NCBI RefSeq assembly: GCF_014077505.1
Contig: NZ_JACGWA010000005.1
Location: forward strand, 62,001 to 126,000
Source of the DNA: Colwellia sp. BRX10-3
GTDB taxonomy: Bacteria; Pseudomonadota; Gammaproteobacteria; Enterobacterales; Alteromonadaceae
Reading direction: 5' to 3'
Length of the DNA: 64,000 bases
Positions 1 through 10,025 of the stretch are shown one piece after another. The notes beneath the pieces are model-generated. The model was not told the origin of the DNA, did no database searches, and saw nothing but the letters and a program-made list of their open reading frames with translations. Numbering within the stretch: the stretch's first letter is position 1; each line of letters begins with the position of its first letter. A program made the position numbers and the translations under genes.

Positions 1-716
1 GAGGCATCGCCTTCACCACGAATTTCTTGTGCATTTTTCTGCGCTGTAGCTAACATTACAGTAACTTTTGCATCAATAGTTGCCCGAATGATTTCAGCTT
101 GCTCTTGACCTTGTGAGCGATGTTCTTTCGCCACAGCGGTACGTTCAGCACGCATACGTTCGTATATCGACGTACTAACTTCAGTAGGTAAGTTAATCGC
201 TTTGATACGAACATCAATCACTTCAATACCTAAGTCTTCACGGCTACTTGCAGCACTTTCAAGTGCTTTCGCCATAATGTCATCACGTTCGCCAGAGACT
301 ATATCTTTAATAGTGCGCGTACCAATTTCGGTACGTAGACCATTATTTACTTTCTGTTTCAATAACGCACGTGCATTCTCAATTGAACCTGAAGTACGTA
401 AATAGTAAGTAGAAAAATCAACGATGCGCCATTTAACAAATGAATCGACCATTAAATCTTTCTTTTCAGATGTAACGAAACGATCTGGCGCGTCATCTAA
501 GGTTTGAATACGGGCATCAAGTTTACGAACCGTGTTAATAAACGGAAATTTAAAATGTAAACCTGGTTCATAAACCTTCATGTCGCCAGTATCACTGTCA
601 CGCTTAATTTTTGAGAACTGGAAAACAATGCCACGTTGACCTTCAATGATAACAAAAACAGACGAAACCGTTAGCACGAGTATTAAGGCAATAATTGCCA
701 ATAGAAAATTCTTCAT
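1..716 (-). CDS. hflC: HflC, modulator of FtsH protease (C-terminus beyond window)
   Basis: HflC is a membrane-anchored SPFH/prohibitin protein that, with HflK, surrounds the FtsH protease and tunes its action on membrane substrates. The reading frame starts with ATG at 716 (MKNFLLAIIALILVLTV), giving one N-terminal membrane segment at about residues 4-22, then the typical EGQRGIVFQF stretch and the long SPFH region (LDARIQTLDD, then a helical part rich in RAERTAVAKEHRSQG and QEQAEIIRA). The gene runs off the left edge, so the C-terminus is not seen. It lies 3 bases after the hflK stop in the same direction and is surely cotranscribed with it. Identity is very secure from sequence and from order. 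Confidence 0.95.
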   Translation of the reverse strand, partial: MKNFLLAIIALILVLTVSSVFVIIEGQRGIVFQFSKIKRDSDTGDMKVYEPGLHFKFPFINTVRKLDARIQTLDDAPDRFVTSEKKDLMVDSFVKWRIVDFSTYYLRTSGSIENARALLKQKVNNGLRTEIGTRTIKDIVSGERDDIMAKALESAASSREDLGIEVIDVRIKAINLPTEVSTSIYERMRAERTAVAKEHRSQGQEQAEIIRATIDAKVTVMLATAQKNAQEIRGEGDA

Positions 717-719
717 GGC

Positions 720-1868
720 TTAGTCTCTCCCATTATTGAAACGGTCATTACGACCGGATAATGTTGGTGCAGTATTATTGCTATTTGACGATTGATTTAT
801 CGTCGTCGGCGCTGATTGTTGAATAGTACGTTGACCGCCAGATTGCTGTTGCATAATTTTATCTAGTGGTAAGTAAATCATGTTATTGCCACCGTCAACA
901 TCAACCATAACTTTGCTGGTGTTGCTATACACTTTTTCCATCGACGTTAAATACATACGTTGACGAGTAACTTCAGGTGCTGCTTGATATTCAGGTAATA
1001 GCTTGTTGAAACGAGCTACGTCACCTTCAGCATCAAGTAGTATTTGCGCTTTATACGCCAAAGCTTCTTGCTCTAAACGCTTAACACGACCACGGGCACG
1101 CGGTTCAATACCACGAGCATAAGCTTCAGCTTCACGTAAGAAACGAACTTCATCTTCTTGCGCAGATATAGCATCATCAAAAGCGTCTTTAACTTCTTCT
1201 GGAGGACGAGCGTCCTTGAAGTTAACATCAACAATGATCAAGCCTAGATTATAAGGTTCGATAATTTTTTCTAGCTCTTTCCAAACCGCTTGACGAACAG
1301 CTTCTCGACCACTGGTCAAAATGTCGTCCATATTCGCGTGACCAACAACATAGCGCAAAGCACTATCAAGTGATTCACTTAAACTTTCATCGGCATTAGT
1401 AACACTAAAAATGTAATTACGTGCATCAACAACACGGTATTGAATTTCCATCTCAACACGAACAACGTTCTCGTCTTTCGTTAGCATAAAGCCCGAAGAA
1501 GGAAGGTTACGTGTGGTTTGCATATCAACTGGAATAATACGTTCAGCAAACGTCCATTTCCAACGCAAACCTGGCTCAACCGTGCCGGCGTACTGACCAA
1601 AGCGCAAAACAATACCTTTCTCAGCTTCTTTAATGGTAAAAAAGCCAGCGAAGGCATAAGCCAAGATCGCTATAACAAGCACTACCATGATGCCAATACT
1701 AGAAAAACTTTTTCCAGATCCGCCTCCTGATTTGTTGCCACCGAAAATACCGCCAAATTTATTGCCGATATCTTTTAATAAATCATCTAAGTCAGGTGGG
1801 CCTTGGTTCTTGCCACCTTTATTTTTCCAGGGATCTTTCTCATTATTCCCCGGTTCATTCCAAGCCAT
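720..1868 (-). CDS. hflK: HflK, FtsH-protease modulator
   Basis: HflK is the partner of HflC in the membrane complex that controls FtsH. The 382-aa protein has a Gly/Asn/Lys-rich cytoplasmic start (MAWNEPGNNEKDPW), one membrane segment at about residues 58-77, and then a prohibitin/SPFH domain (EKGIVLRFGQY, TKDENVVRVEMEIQYRV) with an alanine/glutamate-rich helical region (REAEAYARGIEPRARG). A GGAG ribosome site lies just ahead of the ATG at 1868. The C-terminal tail is rich in Gln, Ser and Asn, as usual for this family. It follows hflX by about 66 bases and precedes hflC by 3. Confidence 0.97.
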   Translation of the reverse strand: MAWNEPGNNEKDPWKNKGGKNQGPPDLDDLLKDIGNKFGGIFGGNKSGGGSGKSFSSIGIMVVLVIAILAYAFAGFFTIKEAEKGIVLRFGQYAGTVEPGLRWKWTFAERIIPVDMQTTRNLPSSGFMLTKDENVVRVEMEIQYRVVDARNYIFSVTNADESLSESLDSALRYVVGHANMDDILTSGREAVRQAVWKELEKIIEPYNLGLIIVDVNFKDARPPEEVKDAFDDAISAQEDEVRFLREAEAYARGIEPRARGRVKRLEQEALAYKAQILLDAEGDVARFNKLLPEYQAAPEVTRQRMYLTSMEKVYSNTSKVMVDVDGGNNMIYLPLDKIMQQQSGGQRTIQQSAPTTINQSSNSNNTAPTLSGRNDRFNNGRD

Positions 1869-1934
1869 GCTATTCTCCGCTATAAAAAATTAATGCGCTA
1901 ACTGCTATATAAACAACGCTAATATATCAGTCTG

Positions 1935-3221
1935 TTAAGTTTGAATAAAGTGCTCTATTTCTGCTTCGTCTTGTTTTAGTAACTGATTCCACTCTCTAAC
2001 TGGTAATTTTATATCTAATAAGCAATTACCTTGCTCATCATAATGTTCGTCTGTAATACAATTTAACTGATAAAGTTGACCGCGAAGCTTACCGGCACTA
2101 GGGGGTAAACAGAGTAAATGTTTGATGATTTGTTTACCTAATCGTTCCGAAAGTGCTTGAAATAAAAGTTCAATGCCAACACCTTGCTGCGCTGACAGCC
2201 AAACACGAATAGGTTGCCCTTGGTCGTCACGATCTATTCTCGGCTCAACATCATCTAACCGGTCTATTTTATTACAAATCAATAATTGTGGAACATCACC
2301 CGCTTCGATTTCTTTTAAAACTTCTTCTACTTGTTCAATATTTTCGCTACGTCGTTCATCAGAAATATCAATAATATGAAGCAACAACTCTGCTTCTCTT
2401 GTTTCTGTTAACGTGGCTTTAAATGCTGCCACTAAATCATGGGGAAGATGGCGTATAAATCCTACTGTATCAGCAAGAATAACACGGCCGACATCATCCA
2501 CTTCAATTTTACGTAGAGTTGGGTCCAGGGTTGCAAACAATTGATCAGCTGCGTAAACACCCGCCTGAGTAACTTTGTTAAATAATGTGGATTTGCCTGC
2601 GTTAGTATAACCGACCAAAGAAATAGTTGGGATCTCTGCTCTAGTTCTCGCACGACGCCCCTGTTGCCTTTGCTTTTCAACTTTACCCAAGCGTTTACGA
2701 ATATTGACCATACGCTCATGCAGTAAGCGCCTGTCTGTTTCAAGCTGGGTTTCACCTGGTCCGCGTAAACCAATACCACCTTTTTGGCGTTCTAAATGAG
2801 TCCAACCGCGTATAAGGCGCGTACTCATGTGACGTAATTGCGCTAACTCTACTTGCAATTTACCTTCATGAGTTCGAGCTCGTTGGGCAAAAATATCCAA
2901 AATCAACGTAGTGCGATCAACCACACGACATTCACACAAGGCTTCAATATTTTTTTCCTGAGATGGCGACAAACTATGGTTAAACAAAACAATATTCGCA
3001 TCGAACATACGCACAGCGTCTGCAACTTCTTGCACTTTACCTGTACCAACAAAATATTTCGGATGCGGGGTATTGCGTTTACCTGTTATGGTATTTAACG
3101 CGGTTATACCAGCAGAGTCTACAAGCATTTCGAACTCTTGTAGGTCTTCGCGGGTATTATCATCTGGGAAATCTAAATGAACAAGTATCGCCTGCTCACC
3201 TGCTTGATACCTATCAAACAA
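1935..3221 (-). CDS. hflX: HflX, ribosome-associated GTPase
   Basis: HflX is a GTPase that binds the 50S subunit and splits stalled ribosomes under stress. The N-terminal HflX domain (GKVQEVADAV, RARTHEGKLQVELAQL, GGIGLRGPGETQLETDRR) is followed by a G domain with the G1 motif GYTNAGKSTLFN near residue 200, DTVGF (G3) and NKID (G4). The start chosen is TTG at 3221, which gives MFDRYQAGEQ, matching the known family start; GGAG sits 8 bases upstream. The frame stays open to another TTG at 3239, which has no ribosome site, so that start is less likely. It follows hfq by 33 bases. Confidence 0.95.
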   Translation of the reverse strand: MFDRYQAGEQAILVHLDFPDDNTREDLQEFEMLVDSAGITALNTITGKRNTPHPKYFVGTGKVQEVADAVRMFDANIVLFNHSLSPSQEKNIEALCECRVVDRTTLILDIFAQRARTHEGKLQVELAQLRHMSTRLIRGWTHLERQKGGIGLRGPGETQLETDRRLLHERMVNIRKRLGKVEKQRQQGRRARTRAEIPTISLVGYTNAGKSTLFNKVTQAGVYAADQLFATLDPTLRKIEVDDVGRVILADTVGFIRHLPHDLVAAFKATLTETREAELLLHIIDISDERRSENIEQVEEVLKEIEAGDVPQLLICNKIDRLDDVEPRIDRDDQGQPIRVWLSAQQGVGIELLFQALSERLGKQIIKHLLCLPPSAGKLRGQLYQLNCITDEHYDEQGNCLLDIKLPVREWNQLLKQDEAEIEHFIQT

Positions 3222-3254
3222 ATGAGCGACTCCATACAATACTAGCTTTTTGCA

Positions 3255-3503
3255 TTAATCTTCTGAATCCTGGTTGGCTTGTGGGGCTGGCATAGTAGTT
3301 ACTGCTCGCGCTGGCACTACTGTTGAAATAGCGTGCTTATATACCATTTGACTGACGGTATTTTTAAGTAAAATTACAAATTGATCAAATGACTCTACTT
3401 GCCCTTGTAGTTTAATGCCATTGACTAAATATATTGCTACCGGAATACGATCACGACGTAACGCATTCAAAAATGGGTCTTGTAAAGATTGCCCCTTTGC
3501 CAT
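3255..3503 (-). CDS. hfq: Hfq, RNA chaperone
   Basis: Hfq is the hexameric Sm-like chaperone that pairs small RNAs with mRNAs. The 82-aa product begins [19 protein letters not shown] and shows the two Sm motifs ([19 protein letters not shown] and then [13 protein letters not shown]), including the YKHA segment that lines the proximal RNA-binding face. The frame is open upstream to 3596, but the ATG at 3503 has an AGGGG site about 8 bases upstream and matches the family start. The C-terminal tail ([14 protein letters not shown]) is short compared with that of E. coli. It sits between miaA and hflX as in most gammaproteobacteria. Confidence 0.97.
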   Translation of the reverse strand: MAKGQSLQDPFLNALRRDRIPVAIYLVNGIKLQGQVESFDQFVILLKNTVSQMVYKHAISTVVPARAVTTMPAPQANQDSED

Positions 3504-3622
3504 TATTTGGCCCCTTTTGTTATTTTTAGTAAAGTTAAAGTTATTTTCTATTATTTTAGTAAATTTATTCAATAAAACTAGCTGGTTAATGCGCAACTAT
3601 TATTTTAATTATACATCAATGT

Positions 3623-4579
3623 TTAAAGTTTGCTTACTGCCGATAAAATTACTTTTAAATTATTTTCATCTTCCATATGCAACCAGTGTAAATTTTGCCA
3701 ACTTCGTAACCAAGTTAATTGTCTTTTCGCTAACTGACGTGTTGCACAAATACCTTTAAAAACCATCTCATGGTGCTCATAGTCGCCTGCTAAATATTGC
3801 CACATTTGTCGGTAGCCAACACAGCGAATAGCTGGTAAATCAAGGTGTAAGTCACCTCTTTCTTTCAACGTGATAACTTCTTGTTCAAAGTTCTGTTCTA
3901 TCATTTGCTGAAAACGTAGTTCAATTCGCGCGTGTAAGTCACTGCGTTCTTTAGGTGCTATAGCAAACTGTAAAACATTTCCGCTGACTTTATTACCTTT
4001 TATTTCGGTCAATTGTGTCAAAGTATTACCTGTTTTTCGGTAAACCTCTATAGCTCTTGCTAGTCGCTGCGGATCATTTGGATGAATACGCTCTGCTGAA
4101 ACTGGGTCAAAACTTTGTAATTCTTCGTGCATAGCAAGCCAACCTTTGTCAGCCGCTTCTAACGCAATCGCATTTCGAATGCTTTGGTCAGCTTCTGGCA
4201 ATGGCGAAATGCCTTCAATCAAGCTCTTAAAATACATCATAGTACCGCCAACCAACAAAGGTATACGGCCATTTTCTCGACTTTTTGCTATCGCCTTTAG
4301 CGCATTTTGGCAAAAATCAGCGGCAGAGTAACTTTCGCTGGGATCTCTAATATCAATTAATTGATGTGGGTATACGGCTAATTCCTTCGCTGTTGGTTTC
4401 GCTGTACCAATATCCATACCTTTAAAAACTAGCGCTGAATCAACACTAATAATGTCGCAGGGCAGTGCATCATATAACGCCATTGCTAAGGCAGTTTTAC
4501 CTGATGCTGTAGGCCCCATTAAACAAATAACAGGCGGCTCTTTCACATCAATGTGTTGTTGGTTTACCACGTTAGTCAT
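3623..4579 (-). CDS. miaA: MiaA, tRNA dimethylallyltransferase
   Basis: MiaA transfers a dimethylallyl group to N6 of A37 in tRNAs that read codons starting with U. The 318-aa protein has the P-loop [11 protein letters not shown] near residue 22, the [16 protein letters not shown] region that binds the tRNA and catalytic Asp/Thr, [12 protein letters not shown], and the C-terminal [17 protein letters not shown] segment of the family. It starts 10 bases after the mutL stop. Between its stop and hfq there are about 120 bases, room for an hfq promoter, as known in E. coli where hfq has promoters inside and after miaA. Confidence 0.97.
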   Translation of the reverse strand: MTNVVNQQHIDVKEPPVICLMGPTASGKTALAMALYDALPCDIISVDSALVFKGMDIGTAKPTAKELAVYPHQLIDIRDPSESYSAADFCQNALKAIAKSRENGRIPLLVGGTMMYFKSLIEGISPLPEADQSIRNAIALEAADKGWLAMHEELQSFDPVSAERIHPNDPQRLARAIEVYRKTGNTLTQLTEIKGNKVSGNVLQFAIAPKERSDLHARIELRFQQMIEQNFEQEVITLKERGDLHLDLPAIRCVGYRQMWQYLAGDYEHHEMVFKGICATRQLAKRQLTWLRSWQNLHWLHMEDENNLKVILSAVSKL

Positions 4580-4589
4580 ACCGGAACAT

Positions 4590-6566
4590 TTACTCTGACT
4601 TATTTATAGAAGATGTGAGGTCTATAACGACAGAATTCAAGCGTAGTTGTTGTTCAAATTGACAATTAAAATAACTTTCAGCATTTCGCCAAACTTGTAA
4701 TGCGTGTGCTTGAGTGGTTTCCTCGCTTAGCATAAGTGCGGCCAATGCCATTTGCCAGTCAATTTCTGAGTGTACGTCGTTATAATTCTCCACATCTAAC
4801 TGCTTAATTAGCTTATCAAAACTGTGGGTTATATCTTTGTTTCTTAGTAAAGCCGGAAACTGCCGAATTTGTAATGTGCGGGGATTTACCTGGCGAATTT
4901 CCATGCCAATATGTTGAAATTGGTTTTCATTTATTTGCACAAATGTTGTTACTTTTTCACTCACGGTAATTTTTATCGGTAGTAATAGTGGCTGGCTTAC
5001 CAATTTTTCATGCCAACGTTGCTTAATAGTTTGCAACCTTAATAATTGATCTAGTTTGTTAACGGATAATAAACGTAGCTCTTGGCGTTGTTGAAAAACT
5101 AAATAATGTGGTGCCTGCCAAAATAAAATTTTAGTCGCATCTGTAATGTCGTCCTGAATTAATGATGCTGCATTGACTGAAGCAGGCGTAGTTACTTCTG
5201 TTTCAGTCAAATGAGATGTTACATGGGTTAATTCTGGCTCTGTTACTTGTGAATCAACCACTAATGGTGTCATCAAATCACTATAGGCTTTACTCGCTTG
5301 CGGATTTATTTTTGCAGAATAATGCTGTGAACTGGCGCGAGAAAAATTAGCGCTGCTGCGCTGGCCTTTATTATCACCTTTGTATTCAGCCGTTTGGCTA
5401 GAAGGTTGATAACTGGTTGACACGTCACTTTGTTGATTACTTTCAAGACTTACCTTTAAAGGAGTAATAAAACTGGCGTTTTGCACTTCAGCTTGCTGGT
5501 GAGTTTCAACACCCTTCTCGTTATCAGGCGATATAATTTCGCCAGTGCTATTGTCAATATTTAAGTCTAACTCATGATGTAAAGCACGATTACAAACAGA
5601 ATAAATAAAATCATGTACATAGCGCCCTTGATGAAAGCGCACTTCATGTTTTGCCGGGTGAACATTCACATCTACTTCGCTAAAGTCGAGCTGTAAAAAC
5701 AACACAAAGGCAGGAAAACTGTCACTGGGGAGTAGGTCTGCGTAAGATTGGCGAATAGCATGATTAATTAACTTATCGCGCATCATACGATTATTAACAT
5801 AACTGTAGCTGAGATCGTTTTGATTACGGAAATAACTCGGCTGGGCAATCCAACCATGCAGATGCAAGCCATTATGTTCACAGTCAACTTCTATGGCATT
5901 ATCAATAAATTTTTGCCCACAAACTTGCGCAACACGTTTACTGCGCTGTATTGATGAATTAGCGACCCTAAATTGTTTAATTATTTTATGGTTATGAGTG
6001 AGGACAAAACCGATATCAAAATTTGCTAAGGCAATGCGCTTGATTACCTCTTCAATATGAGCAAATTCTGTTTTCTCTGTGCGTAAAAATTTACGCCTTG
6101 CTGGAGTATTAAAGAATAAATCGCTGACATCAATGGTGGTACCATTTGGGTGAGCAGCAGGTTTGACCGACACCGCCATATCACGCCCTTCCGCAATCGC
6201 TTGCCATGCAGATTCTTGTGCTTCTGGCTTGGACGTTAGCGTTAAACGCGCGACAGAACTAATACTGGCTAATGCCTCACCGCGAAACCCCAAACTGCTG
6301 ATAGCTTCAAGATCGTCAAGGTCTTTAATTTTACTGGTCGCATGTCGGCTTAAGGCTAAGGCTAATTCATTTTTGGCAATACCATTACCGTTATCTATGA
6401 TACGAATACGCTTAGCGCCGCCTTTTTCGATATCAATTTTTATTGTGGTTGCGCCAGCATCTATACTATTTTCGACGAGTTCTTTAACGACGGAAGCTGG
6501 GCGTTCTACCACTTCACCTGCGGCAATTTGGTTAGCGAGGCGAGCGGGTAATATTGCAATGGTCAT
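4590..6566 (-). CDS. mutL: MutL, DNA mismatch repair ATPase
   Basis: MutL couples MutS mismatch recognition to the nicking and unwinding steps. The GHKL ATPase domain is complete: [11 protein letters not shown], the DNGNGI loop, [12 protein letters not shown] and [11 protein letters not shown], all in the first 170 residues, then the transducer domain ([12 protein letters not shown] near residue 310). A long low-complexity linker rich in Ser, Gln and Thr spans about residues 350-450. The C-terminal domain lacks the DQHAxxExxxxE endonuclease motif, as in E. coli-type MutL that works with MutH. Length 658 aa is normal. It starts 7 bases after the amiB stop. Confidence 0.97.
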   Translation of the reverse strand: MTIAILPARLANQIAAGEVVERPASVVKELVENSIDAGATTIKIDIEKGGAKRIRIIDNGNGIAKNELALALSRHATSKIKDLDDLEAISSLGFRGEALASISSVARLTLTSKPEAQESAWQAIAEGRDMAVSVKPAAHPNGTTIDVSDLFFNTPARRKFLRTEKTEFAHIEEVIKRIALANFDIGFVLTHNHKIIKQFRVANSSIQRSKRVAQVCGQKFIDNAIEVDCEHNGLHLHGWIAQPSYFRNQNDLSYSYVNNRMMRDKLINHAIRQSYADLLPSDSFPAFVLFLQLDFSEVDVNVHPAKHEVRFHQGRYVHDFIYSVCNRALHHELDLNIDNSTGEIISPDNEKGVETHQQAEVQNASFITPLKVSLESNQQSDVSTSYQPSSQTAEYKGDNKGQRSSANFSRASSQHYSAKINPQASKAYSDLMTPLVVDSQVTEPELTHVTSHLTETEVTTPASVNAASLIQDDITDATKILFWQAPHYLVFQQRQELRLLSVNKLDQLLRLQTIKQRWHEKLVSQPLLLPIKITVSEKVTTFVQINENQFQHIGMEIRQVNPRTLQIRQFPALLRNKDITHSFDKLIKQLDVENYNDVHSEIDWQMALAALMLSEETTQAHALQVWRNAESYFNCQFEQQLRLNSVVIDLTSSINKSE

Positions 6567-6573
6567 GCGAGCG

Positions 6574-7893
6574 TTAATCTGCCTGTGGTATTTTTAATGT
6601 TTGGCCAATTCTAACCACATTCGATTTGAGGTTATTGGCTGATTTTAATTGTCTAATGGAAACTTTATAGCGTTGGGCCACCACAGAAAGCGATTCACCT
6701 CGGCTGACTTTATGCTCACGAATACGTGTCGCCGCGAGTAATGTGCCATCAGGAGGATTACGAGAAAAATAATCATCAACGGCAATGTATATCGCTTTGG
6801 CCAACTTTTGTTGATGGTTGCTGTTGTTCAGGCGTCTCTCTTCTTGATGATTAGAAATAAAGCCAGTTTCAATTAATACTGACGGAATATCAGAAGATTT
6901 CAACACCGCTAAACTTAAGCGTTCAGGCTTATGCTTATGTAGTTTCGTAACTTTTTTTAGCTGCTTAACCACATGTTCGGCAAAATCGTAGCTACTCGCC
7001 ATGGTGTATTCTTTTTTCATATCGCCAAGGGCAATCGCTAAATTATTATCTTTAGTGCTTCTTATAGTTTCTCCTGCACCACCTAATAACTCGGAATTTT
7101 TTTCTCTGTTTTGAATCCAGCGGGTAAATTCAGAGTCTGCACGACGCGTTGCTTGCACTAGTACTGATGCACCACTGGGCTTTGATGAAGTGAACGCATC
7201 CGCATGAATGGAAATAAGTAAATCCGCTTTCGATTTTCTTGCTAGTTCTGTTTTACGATTGTGGTCAACATAATAGTCACCGCTGCGGATCATCACCGCT
7301 TTTAGGCCTTGTTTTTTATTAATTAAATTAGCAAGCTTTTGCGCTATTTTTAAAGTAATACGTTTTTCATAAGTACCTGAAGCACCAATTGAACCTGGGT
7401 CTTCACCACCATGACCGGCAACAATAGCAATAACAATATCGCGTTTACCTTTGCTATTATCATGGGTGGCAATCGGCTGACTGTTTTTATCATAAAGATC
7501 AATAACTAAACGGTCGCTGTATTGCCCTGCTGGCGCTAATGGAAAGACCGAAACTCGATAATCTTCAGCTAATTCTAAAACTAAACGTGTAGTACCTTTT
7601 TGCTTTGATCTACTGGTGCGAATTTTTTGTACCCGTCGATCTGCCTTTATCGCTGACATTAATTCTGCATTATTTTTACTGTTTTTAAAGTCAATAACTA
7701 AGCGTTGTGGAGATTTTAATGAAAAGTATTTAAAGTCTGGTTTTTCACTGAGATCAAAAACAATACGGGTGTTTTCAGGTGCTGGCCATATCCGCACACT
7801 CTCAATACTGTTACTTGCGTTAACAACGGTAACTAAGGCAAGCCAGAGCGTAAGTACAACCGTTAATTTTTTTACAATACTCGTTAAACGCAT
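6574..7893 (-). CDS. amiB: AmiB-type N-acetylmuramoyl-L-alanine amidase
   Basis: This periplasmic zinc amidase cuts the bond between N-acetylmuramic acid and L-alanine to part daughter cells. A signal peptide covers about residues 1-26, then an AMIN domain ([20 protein letters not shown]) that targets the septum, then an Amidase_3 domain from about residue 150 ([29 protein letters not shown] carry the zinc and catalytic residues), and one LysM repeat at about 393-437 ([17 protein letters not shown]). A single LysM rather than two is a small variation. Its likely activator, EnvC, is encoded at 32.4 kb in this same window. Order tsaE-amiB-mutL matches E. coli. Confidence 0.96.
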   Translation of the reverse strand: MRLTSIVKKLTVVLTLWLALVTVVNASNSIESVRIWPAPENTRIVFDLSEKPDFKYFSLKSPQRLVIDFKNSKNNAELMSAIKADRRVQKIRTSRSKQKGTTRLVLELAEDYRVSVFPLAPAGQYSDRLVIDLYDKNSQPIATHDNSKGKRDIVIAIVAGHGGEDPGSIGASGTYEKRITLKIAQKLANLINKKQGLKAVMIRSGDYYVDHNRKTELARKSKADLLISIHADAFTSSKPSGASVLVQATRRADSEFTRWIQNREKNSELLGGAGETIRSTKDNNLAIALGDMKKEYTMASSYDFAEHVVKQLKKVTKLHKHKPERLSLAVLKSSDIPSVLIETGFISNHQEERRLNNSNHQQKLAKAIYIAVDDYFSRNPPDGTLLAATRIREHKVSRGESLSVVAQRYKVSIRQLKSANNLKSNVVRIGQTLKIPQAD

Positions 7894-7995
7894 TGAATTT
7901 ATTACCTTATAATAACTTTGTTACTGATTATTTTTCTTATTATATTATTTAACTTATCAAACTCTTTACTGAAACTGCCCGTGAATAAAAACTCT

Positions 7996-8481
7996 CTACT
8001 GCGCTAAAATCGACAACATGTTTTCACCCAAAGCTGTTTTAGCCTGAAGTGAAACTTGGCGTTGCTCGTCATGATAGGCTAAATCTATAATCATATCTGG
8101 CGCTGGTAGCATACCCTGACCTTTTTCAGGCCACTCAATAAAGCTACAACAATTACTGTTAAAGTAATCGCGAATACCCATGTATTCTAATTCTTCCGCG
8201 TCAGCTAAACGGTATAAATCAAAGTGGTACACTTGCCAATCTTTTAAATCATAGGGTTCAACTAAAGTGTAGGTTGGGCTTTTAACATTACCAACATGCC
8301 CCATTCCTTGCACAAAACCTCGTGTTAACGTGGTTTTTCCGGCCCCGAGATCACCATTTAAAAAAACAATAATCCCTTGTTTCAACTCTATTTTTACAAT
8401 ATCGGCTAATTGTTTACCTAAAGCGATTGTTGCCAATTCATCGGCTAATATAAAGGTTTGTTTTGTCACAAAATTATTCAT
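7996..8481 (-). CDS. tsaE: TsaE, ATPase for tRNA t6A biosynthesis
   Basis: TsaE is the ATPase that works with TsaB and TsaD to make threonylcarbamoyl-adenosine at tRNA position 37. It shows the P-loop GDLGAGKTTLTRG, SPTYTLVEPY, HFDLYRL and FIEWPEKG, all diagnostic. I chose ATG at 8481 (MNNFVTKQTF), which gives 161 aa, close to the family length; an upstream in-frame ATG at 8511 would add 10 residues without a ribosome site. In E. coli nnr (yjeF) precedes this gene; here it is absent and the next gene, queG, diverges after about 350 bases. Confidence 0.95.
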   Translation of the reverse strand: MNNFVTKQTFILADELATIALGKQLADIVKIELKQGIIVFLNGDLGAGKTTLTRGFVQGMGHVGNVKSPTYTLVEPYDLKDWQVYHFDLYRLADAEELEYMGIRDYFNSNCCSFIEWPEKGQGMLPAPDMIIDLAYHDEQRQVSLQAKTALGENMLSILAQ

Positions 8482-8858
8482 CGTATCGTTATTACTTCTA
8501 AAGTATCCCATCTACTGCACAATTACCATTAATAAGCAGCGCAATTTTGGCGCTATAGCTCACTCTCTAACAAGCCTATTTGACCATAATTTTTAACAAT
8601 AATATCAGCTGAGCGACTATGAATATAGTCACTTAGCAGATTGCAAAATAAGTATCGACTAAATTAATGTACCAAGTAAGACTACTTAGCACATCGTCCA
8701 TGTCATGATTGCCATATTCGTATTCAGCATATGTTTATTACCATATACCCAGCTATTTTTTCACCACTAAAGTATGGTCTGATTAACCTTATATCTGTGT
8801 TGTGTTAAACTTGTCGACACTTTGAATACCACCCTTATCGTTTTAATATTCGGCTGCC
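8482..8858. other. Divergent intergenic region between tsaE and queG
   Basis: About 350 bases with no convincing gene. It must hold the start signals for queG to the right and for the tsaE-amiB-mutL operon to the left, but I see no clear consensus promoter, hairpin or repeat. The nnr gene normally found here in enterobacteria is missing and no remnant of it is readable. Confidence 0.6.
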
Positions 8859-10004
8859 ATGACTACAACTGCTATTAACTATCAAGATTTAACAAAACAA
8901 ATCAAACTTTGGGGTCAAGAACTGGGCTTTTCACAAGTAGGTATTAGCGATGTTGATCTATCTGAACATGAAGCGGCTTTAACCCGTTGGTTAGAAAATA
9001 ACTTTCATGGCAACATGGATTATATGGCCCGTCATGGTTTAATGCGCGCAAGGGCTAAGGAATTGGTAGAAGGTACACTTAATGTTATCAGCGTGCGCAT
9101 GGATTACCTGCCTAGCGATGCTAAGTTTGCCCGTATTTTAAAGAACCGAGATCACGCCTATATCAGTCGGTATGCTTTGGGCAGAGATTATCATAAATTA
9201 ATGCGTAAACGACTAAAGCAATTAGGCGAGAAAATTAAAGCACATTGTGAAAACTTTAATTATCGCCCTTTTGTTGATTCCGCGCCAATCCTTGAAAGAC
9301 CTCTCGCTGAGAAAGCTGGCTTGGGCTGGGTAGGCAAGCATTCCTTACTTATTAACAAGCAAGCAGGCTCGTGGTTTTTTCTGGGCGAGCTCTTGGTTGA
9401 TTTACCCTTAATTAGCGATACTAAAGCAGAAAATGGCTGTGGCACTTGTGTAGCCTGTATAAAAATTTGCCCCACCCAAGCGATAGTAGAACCTTATGTT
9501 GTCGATGCAAGACGCTGTATATCTTATCTTACTATTGAATTACGTGAGGCTATACCGGTAGAGTTTCGTCCCTTAATCGGTAATCGAATTTATGGATGTG
9601 ATGACTGCCAATTAATATGCCCTTGGAACAAGTTTGCAAAACTGGGCAGTGAAGATGATTTTAAACCCCGACAGAACTTAGACAATATCGCTTTGTTGAC
9701 TTTATTTGCGTGGGACGAAGCAACTTTTTTAAGTAAAACTGAAGGTTCACCTATTCGTCGTATTGGCTTTGAATGCTGGCAGCGAAATATTGCAGTTGCG
9801 CTTGGTAACGCTGATTTTTCACCCCGCAATATTGAGGCCTTAACGGATAAAATAGCACATTCAGCCCCTATGGTGACAGAGCATATCGAGTGGGCATTAT
9901 CACAACAAAAACTTAAGCAACAAGCATTAGCTAAAGATCAAAACTTACGGTTAACCGCTCGATTGATTCGTTCAGTTGAAAAAGGTATGCCTCGTGACGC
10001 GTAG
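8859..10004 (+). CDS. queG: QueG, epoxyqueuosine reductase
   Basis: QueG carries out the last step of queuosine synthesis, the cobalamin- and iron-sulfur-dependent reduction of epoxyqueuosine in tRNA. The 381-aa protein has the active-site segment FVDSAPILERPLAEKAG (Asp140 in this numbering is the likely catalytic acid), GLGWVGKHSLLI, and two [4Fe-4S] sets: CGTCVACIKICPTQAI and CDDCQLICPWN. A C-terminal HEAT-like part follows (CWQRNIAVALGNA). Start is the ATG of MTTTAINYQD; the ribosome site is weak. It diverges from tsaE and converges on the receiver-TPR gene. Confidence 0.96.
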   Translation: MTTTAINYQDLTKQIKLWGQELGFSQVGISDVDLSEHEAALTRWLENNFHGNMDYMARHGLMRARAKELVEGTLNVISVRMDYLPSDAKFARILKNRDHAYISRYALGRDYHKLMRKRLKQLGEKIKAHCENFNYRPFVDSAPILERPLAEKAGLGWVGKHSLLINKQAGSWFFLGELLVDLPLISDTKAENGCGTCVACIKICPTQAIVEPYVVDARRCISYLTIELREAIPVEFRPLIGNRIYGCDDCQLICPWNKFAKLGSEDDFKPRQNLDNIALLTLFAWDEATFLSKTEGSPIRRIGFECWQRNIAVALGNADFSPRNIEALTDKIAHSAPMVTEHIEWALSQQKLKQQALAKDQNLRLTARLIRSVEKGMPRDA

Positions 10005-10025
10005 GTCAGCTAAAACAATTTACCG

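Noticed and set aside
2462-2779. 105-codon open frame inside hflX
   Set aside because: A shadow of the hflX coding region in another frame; no ribosome site or family feature.
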